Below, one piece after another: positions 34,942-45,282 of a stretch of 64,000 nt of DNA; within the stretch, counting starts at the first letter, position 1, and every line of letters begins with the position of its first letter. The notes beneath the pieces were generated by a model. The model was not told the DNA's origin. It did not search any database and was given only the letters and a program-made list of their open reading frames with translations. Source of the DNA: Beverwykella pulmonaria (lineage: Eukaryota; Ascomycota; Dothideomycetes; Pleosporales; Melanommataceae); contig BCHH01000002.1 of NCBI GenBank assembly GCA_001599595.1, positions 2,260,053 through 2,324,052 of the forward strand, in the 5' to 3' direction. The translations under genes and the position numbers were made by a program.

Positions 34942-36984
34942 ATGGCCGATCCAGGCACAATCCTCAGTGTAGTCTCGTTGACCTTTCAGGTCTTCTCGGG
35001 ATGTGTTCAAGGTCCGTTATAATCCCTTCCATACATTCACTCTTGCTAACCACTTCTAGGCTACCAGCTCCTCACAGATGCCAAGCACATGCCGTCGGAC
35101 TGTCAACACCTGCGAGTCCGCCTAAAGACCGAGCAATATCGCCTGTTGGATTGGGCCGACGTTATCCGACTTGACGAGACCGACGACCAACTCCTCATCA
35201 GCAAGTCCAGCAAGGGGCTCCTCTTAGACGTGCTGGACCAGCAAAGGCGGCTTCTCCACCAGTTCGGCCGCCTCGACGACAAGTATAAGAAGCTCTCGAA
35301 ACCGCTGCTCGTAGATTCGGAGGAAGAAAATAATGGCGTCCTGCCGGATCCCCCAGCCTACTCGCCTGCAGAGCAGAGCCCCACGGTCCAAAGAGTGGAT
35401 TCTGATTTCCAGCGCCGATTCCCGCAGTCAGAAGCTCTGCTGAACAAGTCACTTTCCTGGGCGAAGAGGTCTAGAGAATATCCCAGACGGCTTAAGTGGG
35501 CTATTTTCGATAAGACGAAGATGGAGCTCCTAGTCCTGAAACTAAGCTCCTTCAACGACTTCATGCGCGAGATGCTCAATTCAGCCCAGCTCGAGACTCT
35601 GGCTATCAAACAAACGCGCACAGAGTTCCAGATCATGCAGCTCAACTCTAGCATCCAGAACCTAGTCCAGATCTTCGAGTCCACCGCTCTGACGATGAAG
35701 CATGATGGAAAGCGGGGCCGGCATCCTACAGACCCAGTCCGCGCCTTCATGCAGGCTCGGGGACTTGATGATCTGGACGAGGAAAATGAGACAGGAAAGC
35801 CCGTGATGCAAAGCCTTGCCACGCTCGCTCAGATCAAAGCCCTCAACTCGGCTATCGAAGATCCAACTCTCTTCACCGACGAATTCGCAACGTCCATCAA
35901 CCTGACCCACACCGCGTCCGAGATCCGCTCCGTCGAGCTCTCTCGCTCAAACATCCGTATCATCGACGAAGAGCCCGAAGACTTCGGTGAAAGCCAGCGC
36001 GTGGAAGCGTACTACCAGCCTCCACGCTCCAAGAAGACCTCTGTATGGATTGAATGGAAGACGTACGAACCCATGACCTTCACATCCTCTGGCCCAGACC
36101 CCAAAATCCATGAGCGGGTCAAAGCCCTCGCAGCTCTCTTGAAGGAAAACAACCGCACCGACCAGTTCCGTGCGCCGCACTGCCTAGGCTACTTTCGCGA
36201 CATCGACCCGGAATCAGGAGAAGACCACTGCCGCTTCGGTCTCGTTTTCGAGAAGCCCAGCGAAGCTCACCCATCCACACGTCCAATCTCTCTACACGCG
36301 CTCCTCACTAGCAAAGATGTCGATATGCCCTCTCTCACCGACAGAATCACGCTCATGCGTCTCCTCTCCGAGACCCTCGAGCGTCTACACGCAGTGAACT
36401 GGCTGCACAAGGGCCTGCGCTCCTCCAACATCCTCTTCTTCTCCGACAGCGGTGCGCAGGATATTACCTACTCTGCACCCTATATCAGCGGCTTCGACTA
36501 CTCCCGCCCGGCCATGAACGACGACTTGACGGAGAAGCCGCCAGAGAATGCGGCTTGCGATATCTACCGTCACCCGCGGGTCCAGGGCTCGGGCAACAGA
36601 GACACATCGCCCTCCCCCAACTCCAACCCTCAATCTAGCTACAAGAAATCCTACGACCTGTACTCTCTCGGCGTCATCTTACTAGAAATCGCATACTGGG
36701 AGCCCATCGATACTATTCTTCAAATACCCGACTTGCAGAATGCACGTCCGAGTGTGACGATTAAGGTACGGCAGAGGTTGTTGGATGAGAAGGAGGGGTT
36801 TTTGAGGCATGTGAGGAGCTTTTTAGGGGATACGGTGGAGAGGGTCGTGAAGGCGTGTTTGGAGGGGCCTACGGCGTTTGGGATTGATGAAGGGAGCAAC
36901 GAGAAGAAGGAGGAGGTTGGGGCTGTGCTGCAGAAGATGTTTTATGAGAGAGTGGTGAGGGAGTTGGGGATGATGAGAGTGTAG
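34942..36984 (+). CDS. HeLo domain-pseudokinase protein
   Basis: Two exons, 34942-35011 and 35060-36984, give about 664 residues. The N-terminal ~210 residues fit the HeLo (prion-inhibition and propagation) domain of HET-S: the start ADPGTILSVVSLTFQVFSG, then CVQGYQLL across the splice, LRVRLKTEQYRLLDWA and LKWAIFDKTKMELLVLKL. HeLo forms membrane pores when activated. The C-terminal half is kinase-like (VWIEWK, about 350; LERLHAVNWLHKGLRSSN, about 460-475; SYDLYSLGVILLEIAYW). The catalytic loop reads HKGLRSSN, without the usual Asp, and the Mg-binding DFG position reads GFD, so it is probably a pseudokinase. The layout recalls MLKL-type necroptosis effectors and known fungal HeLo/HeLo-like kinase proteins. 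No HET-s-type amyloid motif was noticed. Confidence 0.88.
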
Positions 36985-37358
36985 TTCTTGGAGGTGGATT
37001 GGATGGGTGGGTGCCAGTGTGCGTTATTGTTCAGTATTCGGATGCGAGCCTGTTGATTCATTTGATATCCCCTGCACTCTCTTAGTCTCTGAATTCATAT
37101 GTCAACAATAGATCATGTAATGATAAGAACAGCGTGCTCCTCGAGGTGAAGACCTCGACGAATCATGTATTGACGTATGTCGATGTTTCAAAAGGAATCC
37201 TCCAAAACCTGGCAACCATCATCACTCATTTCTATCTGTGTCATTCCATCCCACCAGTCCAACCCCTCGCGAGAGGGTATGCAATTATCCTTAAAGTACA
37301 ACGTCAACATCCGACCGGTGAGCCCCCTTTATACCGGCAGAGTCGATTGAAAAGACGC
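36985..37358. other. convergent 3' intergenic
   Basis: Between the stop codons of the HeLo-pseudokinase gene and the profilin gene. No coding frame supported; presumed terminators. Confidence 0.4.
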
Positions 37359-38064
37359 TCAATAGCCCATTTTGATGAGGTAGTCGGCCAGCTCGGACAC
37401 GGCGCTGAAAGCGTTGGGGGTCTGGATCTCGGCCGGGTGATGCGCGATGAGGAAGGCCTGTTTGGTCTTGATGACGACGATGCCTTCCTTGCCCTGTGTC
37501 ATTCATCAGTATTCTTCCTCGTTGCACATTTATGGTGGCGGCCAAGGCTTGGGTGTACCTTCTTCGCCTTCAGCGCGTCCGAAGTCGACTCGATGGTCAT
37601 ATACTTCTCGCCGTTTACTTTGATGCCGTTCTTAATCACATCTTTGACATGGTTGGGGTCGGTGTTCGTGTCTGCGAAGGAGTCGATGATGATATTAAGT
37701 TCGTTTGCGGGGATCTGGGGCCTAAAGTCAGCACACCATCAGGTTGTTGGTTTGCGCCATCCATCTGCCTGCATCTGTCTCTTTGTTCGAGATGGCCCTC
37801 GAGTCGTTCGAGGGGGTGGGATGGCGCTTGCGAGAGTGGACGTACGGTGAAGCCTGGGCTTGCAGCCCAAACGGCCTTGTCACTTGCGCCGCAGATGATG
37901 GCTTTGTCGATGTTGCCAGTGCCGACGAGGCTGTAGAGATGGAGTTAGAAATCGTTGTTCCGAGATGAGTGAGTGCGGCTTACCTCTGGTCAACGTATGC
38001 TTGGGCTTGGGTTAGCGATGCCTCACTATATGCGGGTGGCCTGTTACTCACCTTGCCAGGACAT
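37359..38064 (-). CDS. profilin
   Basis: Actin-monomer-binding protein that also binds proline-rich sequences and phosphoinositides. A very short first exon (ATG 38064 to 38052, MSWQ) is followed by a short second exon (AYVDQ), then by exons reading SLVGTGNIDKAIICGASDK-AVWAASPGFT, IPANELNIIIDSFADT, HVKDVIKNGIKVNGEKYM and GKEGIVVIKTKQAFLIAHHP, ending SELADYLIKMGY. The product is about 133 residues, the normal profilin length. The N-terminal MSWQAYVDQSL and C-terminal helix are the family signature. Four introns in a small gene are usual for profilin. Confidence 0.95.
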
Positions 38065-39177
38065 GTTGAGAAAGGGGTGGGTTGCGCGGGCTGGCAGAGC
38101 GTGTGGCGGGGTGGAGGGGGGAAGATAGAGGCTGTCGGGCGCGGAAGAAACGTAGAGGGCTGTGGCGGAGGACACAGAGGATACGCGGGCTGGACGAAAT
38201 AGGAGTGAAGGCGTCTGCGATGAGGAGTTGTTGGTCAGGCGTTGGAGTGACAGTCAACAAGGCCAAGGGCTAGAAGTTGTGCGAAGTGGGGCAACAAGTC
38301 TCTTTTTTAACCCCGCTTCGATGCCAAAGCACAAGCTGCCAAACCAAATCAATACATCCCAGCTTTCAACGTCGAAAGCCAGCCGTGAATTTCCTGCGCT
38401 TCCGCCCCTGGCGCCATCACGACAGCAACGGCGAAGTGTGGGGGTTGTCTTACCTTCGCTCGCTCACGGCAATCGCTTTCGCCGCTGACGATACGGAAGC
38501 CAGTCGCGGGCAGTGCCGCAAACGTAGCGGCATATGACGATGTCTCACCGCAACGGCTCCCTGTCTTTTTCATGCACAGCATGCACAGCTGCCGATCGAC
38601 GAGTGAAGCATGTTTTGCAGGCGCACGATTCGCGAGGGCTGGTCAGAGTTGAAGTTTCAGAGAAATACCTCACGACTTATCGCTGTGTTGAAGCTCCTTG
38701 GTTGTTCCCATTCGAGTTGCCTATCTGGATAGATTGATCACTTGTGTCCGAACCTTGCATTGTGCCCCCTAGATGCAGTCGAATGACCACAAATCGCATT
38801 CTTGAAGCTCTCGTTGTTTGCATCCAACAAATCCCCCGTGTATCTACTTCACAGGATGTATCCGAAACTTCCCTATGTTGTCTCTGATTTCAAAAAGTAT
38901 CAAAGAATCAAGGAATGCTGTTGCTGTTGCTGTTCCTGTTGTTATTGCTGTTCGCAGAAATGTAATTGATTCCGATTGGTTAGGGAGGGGTCAAGGTCAT
39001 GTGTTTTGGCACTAATCCAGAACCGGCTTGCCTCTACTAGCTCCAAAGTTTTGGACGCGTTCGTTCTCGACAGCTCCAACCCCAACGTGAATTCCATCAA
39101 ACCGCCATGAAAACTTCAACCTCGCATCACTGACCACGACCACCGAATTTCGACATCCAAAAGAACATCCCGCAACC
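38065..39177. other. divergent promoter region, no gene
   Basis: About 1.1 kb between the profilin and RNPS1-like start codons. Short frames at 38277-38737 overlap each other on both strands and look non-coding. A GTTGCT/GTTCCT-type low-complexity run lies at about 38920-38955. Confidence 0.4.
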
Positions 39178-40412
39178 ATGCCGTCCGATTCTCGCTCTCT
39201 CACTCCATTGCGCTCCCGCAGTGACTCGCGTGGCCGCTCGCCCACGCGATCGCATTCTCGGTCTCGCAAGGCCATCTCAGAACACTCCAAATCCCCCAGA
39301 CGCTCGATAACTCCTCGCTCTGCCTCGCGCTCTCTATCGCCCGGCCCTGAACGATCGCCTACGCCAGCAGGAGGACGCAATGGCAGACGCAGCTACACCC
39401 CGGACAGCAGGTCACGGTCGCGGTCGCGATCAAGGAGCTCGATAGGACGGCGCCCACGATCCTCCAGTCGCAGTCCGAGTCGGAGGAGTGCTTCACCAGC
39501 ACCCAGGAGCGCAAAGGTATGCACTGTTATTTTGCAGCTGTAAAGCTTCGTGCATTGCGATTTCGGGCGCAGCCTTGCCCTGGACAGTTTCGCTAACTAC
39601 CGTTCCAGATTGTCGTCGAACAGCTCACAAAGAATGTCAAGGAAGACCACCTGCACGAGATATTTGGTAGGTACGGCATCATCAAGGACTTGAAGCTGCC
39701 GATGAACCCCGTTTGTAAGTACAGCTCATACAAACTCCAAAATAAGGTTTGCTAACACGCGGCCGCAGTCAACACGAATCGCGGCACAGCCTACATCCTG
39801 TACGAAGAGGTCGACGATGCGGAAAAGGCCATCGCGAAAATGCACGAAGCCCAACTAGACGGCGCCAAAATCCAAGTTTCTATCGTCCTGCCCCGCCGCC
39901 GCTTTTCCCGCTCTCCACCACGGGTACCTAGGGGTCCTCCGCCCCGAGACTTCGACTCGTACAATGGTCGTCAGGGAGGTGGGCCACCAGGCGCATACAG
40001 GCCGCCGCCCATGTCAGGAGCGCCAGGACGGTACAGGTCCCCCCCACGTCGTCGATCACGATCCCCGGGACGCGAATATGGGGGGCGTGGCGGCCGAGGA
40101 AGGGGTGGACGAGGCGGTAGGGGAGGCAGAGATGACTACGGTGGATACCGGCCACGATCAGTGTCTAGATCAAGGTCAAGGTCTCCTAGGCGGAGTCGCT
40201 CGAGGACTTACTCTTCGCGGTCTCCGTCTAGGACCCCTCCGAGGAGGCGGGGCGGAGGTGATAGTCGTGGAAGACGCAATTCTCCACCGCGACGGGGACG
40301 CGGAGGTGGCGGGGGAGGTGGCAGGAGGAGTCCTAGCTACAGCTCGTATGATAGCTACAGTGATCGTAGCCGCAGTCGGGACTACGGTTGGGGTGGTCGA
40401 GACCGAAGGTAG
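39178..40412 (+). CDS. RNPS1-like SR-type RNA-binding protein
   Basis: Three exons, 39178-39516, 39610-39715 and 39769-40412, join to about 362 residues. An N-terminal RS-rich domain of 110 residues precedes one RRM. The RRM has RNP2-like IVVEQLTKNV, the EIFGRYGIIKDLKLP segment and RNP1-like NRGTAYILYE, ending ILPRRRF. The C-terminus is Arg-Gly and Arg-Ser rich (GGRGRGGRGG, RSVSRSRSRSP). The order RS-RRM-RG/RS matches RNPS1, which takes part in the exon junction and ASAP complexes and in splicing. Low-complexity RS codons make the repeat number likely to vary between strains. Confidence 0.9.
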
Positions 40413-40699
40413 AGGATGTAGGACCTGGTGCGCATTCGGTTTTCTGCATCTAACTCTTCAGGGGTAATGGTAATTGACTCAGGCATTACAGACGTAAAAC
40501 TCAAAATGGAAATACCCTTTTAAATGTACCCCAGTCTCATTGCGCGTTGTGCATATCAGTAAAAGCACTCACTACCCATGTAAACATTTTGGAGGGAAGA
40601 ACACGGAGTGTGCAGCCCCGGGACGGCTCCCCTATCCCTCGTGATATAATGTTACATTCATAGAAATATGATACCGCAGGATGTCTGAAAGACTGGCCA

Positions 40700-42090
40700 T
40701 CAAGCCATCCTAAGCATAAACCCCGCCCCCTTTTGCTCCTCATCCCTATTCGCAAAAATTCCACTAAAATCGATCTCCTGGATCCCCGGCGCATCGCCCC
40801 TCCTGGGCGCAAGCGGCTCCCTCGTCCTTCTCTTCTCCTGCCCGGCCTTACTCGGAAAGGTAGGAAACATCTCTGGGGGCTTCGGCTTCGGACTCTCTAC
40901 AAAATACGGATGCTGCAGCATTTCCCTTGCTGTGGGTCTCCCTTCTGGGTTCAAACTTAACAATGAGGAGAGAAGTTCTGCGCCGGCATTTGTGAGGAAA
41001 GGAAACTTGGCGCGGATCACGGAGCCGCTGTTTCTACTATCCCTAGGAAGCTTGAGGGATTTGGCGTTTGGGAGGCGGTAGAATGCTGGCCAGGTTTTTT
41101 CCGTGGGGAGACCGCATAGGGTGAAGATTAGGGTTAAGGCGTCGACTTCATTTTTTCCAGGTAACAAGGGGGTTTTGAGGAGAAGCTCGCCGAATATGCA
41201 GCCCAAGGACCACATATCGATTGAGGTGTCGTAGGTTGTAGTGCCGAGGAGAAGCTCGGGGGCCCGATACCAGAGGGTTACAACGAGTTGGGTGAGGGGT
41301 GCGTGGGGAGGGGGGATGGTGCGAGACATGCCGAAGTCGGCGATTTTGAGGGTGCCGCGGTTGTTGATTAGGATCTGGGGATGGTTTTAGCTTGGGCTTG
41401 ATGGAGATGGAGATGGGAGGGAAGTACGTTTGAGGTTTTCAGATCCCGATGCATGATGAAGTTGTCATGCAAGAACTCCACCGCAGAGCCCAGTTGCCTT
41501 AACAGCGTCTTGACCTCGGACGCCAGAAACGGCTCCGCCATGTCCTCTTGCAACGTCTTCAAGTCGTGTTCTAGAAACTCCATTACCAGCACTACTTCGT
41601 TTAAGTCATCTCCCATGACCGTCTCCCGTAGGTCGACGATGTTCTTGTGCCGGGCTTTTTGCAGAATGCTGATTTCTCGTAATGCGGTGATGGGGAAACC
41701 ATCTTGCAAGTGATCCATTTTCACCTTCTTCAAAGCGACGATTTCCGAGGTGGAAGTATCCCGGGCCCGTGATACCCAGCCATAGGAGCCCTCTTCGATG
41801 GGGTTGAGGACCTCGAAGTTGGAGGTGTGACGTGTGGGTCCCCATCCGCCGGATTCAAAACGCAGTAATTTCCTTTCTCCAGGTCTGGATTCTCCATTCT
41901 CTTCTGCGCTCCCGGAAAGTCTCCTTCTCTTGGCGGGGCGAGAGTCGGATTGTTGTGCTTGTAACGCGGCTGCTTCTTCGGCTTGCTGTTTGGCGAGCTT
42001 GAGCCGCTTCTTTTCTTCCTTCTCTTTCTTGCGCTGGGCTGCGGCTGCGGCGTCTGCTTCGTCGTTGGCCCAGCGGGAGGCTCCTGCCAT
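40700..42090 (-). CDS. CDK11/PITSLRE-type cyclin-dependent kinase
   Basis: Two exons on the minus strand (42090-41428, 41374-40700) give about 445 residues. ATG 42090 is used; the frame continues 15 bases upstream only to a GTG. An Ala/Lys/Glu-rich N-terminus with a nuclear-type basic cluster (RPAKRRRLSG) precedes the kinase: IEEGSYGWVSRARD, VALKKVKMD, PITALREI in the cyclin-binding helix, EFLEHDLKTL, HRDLKTSN, KIADFGMSR, VVTLWYRAPELLLG, SIDMWSLGCIFGELL. The PITALRE sequence and the EYG/FLEH hinge fit the CDK11 subfamily, implicated in transcription and splicing. All catalytic residues are present. The intron falls inside HRDLKTSN-ILINN. Confidence 0.93.
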
Positions 42091-42275
42091 CTTCTCTCTA
42101 TCCACTTCTCCGGAGTTATGGGTAGGAATTGGTGTTTAGTGGTTGGGGAAAGAAAGCACGAAGGCACGTGGTGGTGAATTTAGCATGTGGTCATAGCTCT
42201 CCTCCGAGGCTCCGATCTCGAAGGGTTGGCGACTTCAAATACAAGTGTCATGGAGCTTCGGATACAGAACGAGTT
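42091..42275. promoter_or_regulatory. shared divergent promoter, CDK11 / NDUFAF7
   Basis: The two start codons are 185 bp apart on opposite strands, so their transcripts either share a very short promoter or have overlapping leaders. A CACGTG E-box-like palindrome lies at about 42165-42170. Confidence 0.5.
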
Positions 42276-43997
42276 ATGAGAGCCAATTCTCTAAATCTGC
42301 TAAGGACTACTGTCCGACATGCATGTCCGCGCTCGATTGCGCCCAGATCGGCTCGGAATACGCCGAGGTGGTCTTCGAGCAAGGCACGGCAGTGGTCGAC
42401 TCCACTTGCGAAGTCGTTGGCGGAGGCTATAACTGTATGTTCCTTGAGTTGAAATAGGATTGCAAGTGTTTAATTCCTTTCTAGACTACAGGCCCCATCT
42501 CTGTAGCCGCGTATATGCGCCAATGCCTCACGTCCCCCGACGGCGGATACTACACCAGACGCACAACCGGCCACGACCAGTTTGGCGCAAAAGGCGACTT
42601 CATAACGTCTCCCGAAATCAGCCAAGTATTTGGAGAGTTGGTCGGGATATGGCTGTACACAGAATGGTTGGCGCAGGGTCAGAAAGAGAAGGTGCAGATC
42701 ATCGAAGTCGGGCCAGGACGCGGGACACTCATGGATGATGTTCTGAGAGTACGTTGGGATCAAGAAGATCGAGAAAGATTGGCCGTGTCATTGGATGGTA
42801 GAGACTGATGAAGGACAGACAATCTCGACGTTCAAGGCTTTTGCGAAGAGCATCGAGGCCGTGTACTTGGTCGAAGCGTCACCACATTTGCGGAAACAAC
42901 AAGCGAGCCTTCTATCTGGGGCGGAGGATTTGGAGAAGACTGATTTGGGATGGAAGCGCCCATGCAAGTATCTCGCTGGGTGCGATATTGTGTGGTGTGA
43001 GGATATTCGATTTGTGCCCGAAGGTTACTGTCCTGGTTACGGCTAGCTTGAAACTTTCCTAACATTTCGAGTAGAAAAAACCTCGACACCCTTCATTCTG
43101 GCCCACGAATTCTTCGACGCGCTCCCAATCCACGTCTTCCAAAATGCAGCTTCATCCACCATTCCCGCTTCCTCCACCATCCTAACACCCACCGGTCCTA
43201 TAACGCCAAAACACGGTCCCCAAGTCCCACAGAATCATTGGCACGAACTCGTTGTATCGCCCATCCAACAACTATCTTCATCGTCATCAGCATCGAAAGA
43301 AAGTGAGGAAGAATTTCACCTTACAATCTCCAAAACCCCAACTCCACACTCCCTCTATCTTCCCCAGACATCGCCGCGCTACAAAGCGCTATCGAAAACA
43401 GAGAACGCCATCATAGAAATATCACCAGAATCCCTATCGTATATTTCAGATTTTGCTGTCCGAATAGGCGGCGCAAATCCCGCTCCCTCCGGCACGTCCG
43501 CTGTCTCTGGCTCCTCAACCACACCCATCTTTCAGAAACCTTCGCCGTCAGGCGCAGCCTTGATACTCGATTATGGACCTTCAGACACGATACCCGCCAA
43601 CACTCTCCGAGGGATACGCGCCCACAAACCCGTCTCGCCCTTTATAGCCCCCGGTCTCGTTGATCTTTCTGCAGATGTGGATTTTCTCGCGCTTGCTGAA
43701 ACAGCGCTTTCTTCCTCGCCGGGCGTCGAGGTACACGGGCCTGTCGAACAAGCATTTTTCTTGTCGACGATGGGTATCAAGGAGCGGGCTGAGCGCTTAA
43801 TACGCAAGGCAAAGCAAGAAAAAGAAGGCGGTGCAGATGTGGAAGAAAAGATCAAAAGATTAGATGTGGGGTGGAAGAGGCTGGTTGACCGGGGACCAAC
43901 GGGAATGGGAAGATTATACAAGGCTATGGCTATCGTGCCGTATGTTGAGGGAAGAGTCAGGAGGCCGGTGGGGTTTGGAGGGGACGTTGTAGGGTGA
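42276..43997 (+). CDS. NDUFAF7-like mitochondrial arginine methyltransferase
   Basis: Complex I assembly factor family (MidA/DUF185), which dimethylates an arginine of the 49-kDa subunit in animals and some fungi. Four exons, 42276-42434, 42485-42748, 42819-43023 and 43075-43997, give about 516 residues. The N-terminus is Arg/Ser-rich with few acids (LLRTTVRHACPRSIAPRS), a mitochondrial presequence. Family blocks: GPISVAAYMRQCL, GGYYTRR, GDFITSPEISQVFGELVG, the SAM-binding IEVGPGRGTLM, VEASPHLRKQQ, FILAHEFFDALPIHVFQ, LILDYGP and STMGIKERAERL. The Ser/Pro-rich insertion at about 270-320 is larger than in yeast-like relatives. Its stop lies 21 bp from that of the next gene. Confidence 0.92.
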
Positions 43998-44018
43998 GGA
44001 AATGGCACTGAGCCTTTA

Positions 44019-44705
44019 TTAATTCATGCCTGGTTCTCTATCCCATGTGCTACTAGAAATCGAAGGTGTCTTGAAGTCGTAATTTGGTCGCTTTGGAAAG
44101 GCAACAGAGCTCTCAAGCACTGTGTACCTGGTTCCTCCGGCTGCCCAGTGTATTTTGGCCGCCACCCCTCCCTCATTCACCCACTTCACCGTCTGCACCG
44201 CCTTTGGAATCGAGCCGATGAGATGCATCATGAAACCGCGGAATTTCTCTGGTATATTTTCGCCCATCTTCTCACCGCGGTAAAACCCCATCGCCCTTGC
44301 ATAATCGTCTAATTTATGCGGGTGTCGACTTCGCCACTTCTCGCTCCACTGTGTGCACAACACTGATCCCCCGAGATCCCTGTGGAAGTAGACTTCGTCG
44401 TTCAAAAGATCCCATGCGCTGAAGGAGAGGGGTGTGTGCAGGTATTGTGCACGCGCATGGTTCCTGCGAGTTCGTCGCGAGCGTAGCGGCCGCGGGTGCG
44501 GAAGTACAGGACGTATGTGTAAATCGTGTTGCGGAGTTCGCCTGGGAGGGAGTGTGGGTAATGAGGGATGTTTACGCTTACATCTAGAATTTATAAGCGG
44601 TTTCGTGGAGGAGAGTAGAGATGAGCTTACGCTGAGGTTGGGAGCATTTCCTTCGGCGCGGCGATGTAGATGGTAGGTTTTGGGTCGGAGGGAATATGAT
44701 ATCAT
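44019..44705 (-). CDS. hypothetical protein
   Basis: An open minus-strand frame of 228 codons from ATG 44705. The C-terminal 130 residues read as a real protein (WDLLNDEVYFHRDLGGS, CTQWSEKWRSRHPHKLDDYARAMGFYRGEKMG, HLIGSIPKAVQTVKWVNEGG). The first 100 residues are Pro/Arg-rich and doubtful. In the neighbouring frame over 44480-44590 a more typical sequence occurs (HSLPGELRNTIYTYVL), resembling the LPxELRNxIY start of fungal F-box/2EXR-like proteins. A GTACTT...TTCAG intron could join that frame to the C-terminal part. So the true N-terminus may be spliced differently. I do not recognise a function. Confidence 0.5.
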   Translation of the reverse strand: MISYSLRPKTYHLHRRAEGNAPNLSVSSSLLSSTKPLINSRCKRKHPSLPTLPPRRTPQHDLHIRPVLPHPRPLRSRRTRRNHARAQYLHTPLSFSAWDLLNDEVYFHRDLGGSVLCTQWSEKWRSRHPHKLDDYARAMGFYRGEKMGENIPEKFRGFMMHLIGSIPKAVQTVKWVNEGGVAAKIHWAAGGTRYTVLESSVAFPKRPNYDFKTPSISSSTWDREPGMN

Positions 44706-45282
44706 ATGGCCTACTCTCTTCCAGATAAGTATGCACTGGGAAAATTAGCGCCCCCAACTCAACACAACGAAGTCCACTCGGAAATACTGCGAGTCTCAAA
44801 GCGGACCTATGTCAAAGTGATAGAAATCCTAGACACCAAGAACACCCTCTTCGCTGCCGTCAATCACAAAAGAGCAATTCTCTCCACGATACAGATCTTG
44901 AGGCTTGAGCTAACGGGAAAGGCCTGGAGTTCTAGAGAGATAGTGGAGGGGGCTTGTCATTGTTAGGACGGAGGATATCGAAGATTTGTCGAGAGTTCTT
45001 CAGACGAAAGATGGCCATTCCATAGGAGTGACCCGTCTTTGGGCTCGTAAAAGGCGAGGTAAGATAGTACAAGGTTTGTTGAAAGAGGAGATTCGGCAGT
45101 GAAATTCTGCACCTCGGAGTCCAAAAGGTCTGCAGGTGTTCTGTGGGTATTTGCTATGGTATCATATTTGACAAGGCAAATCCACACTTGACTTGGCGGA
45201 TCTATTCATTACGGGTATATCTCAACACATGTATACTCCTCCCCATCCATTCCTGGTGTAGTGACTTATACCAAGGGTCTAT
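44706..45282. other. intergenic, no gene
   Basis: An 86-codon frame starts at 44706 but has no recognisable content. The region lies between two minus-strand genes and should hold the 3' end of the MFS gene and the promoter of the hypothetical gene. Confidence 0.35.

Noticed and set aside
39964..40467. 167-codon frame
   Set aside because: Shifted-frame shadow of the Arg/Ser-rich C-terminus of the RNPS1-like gene.
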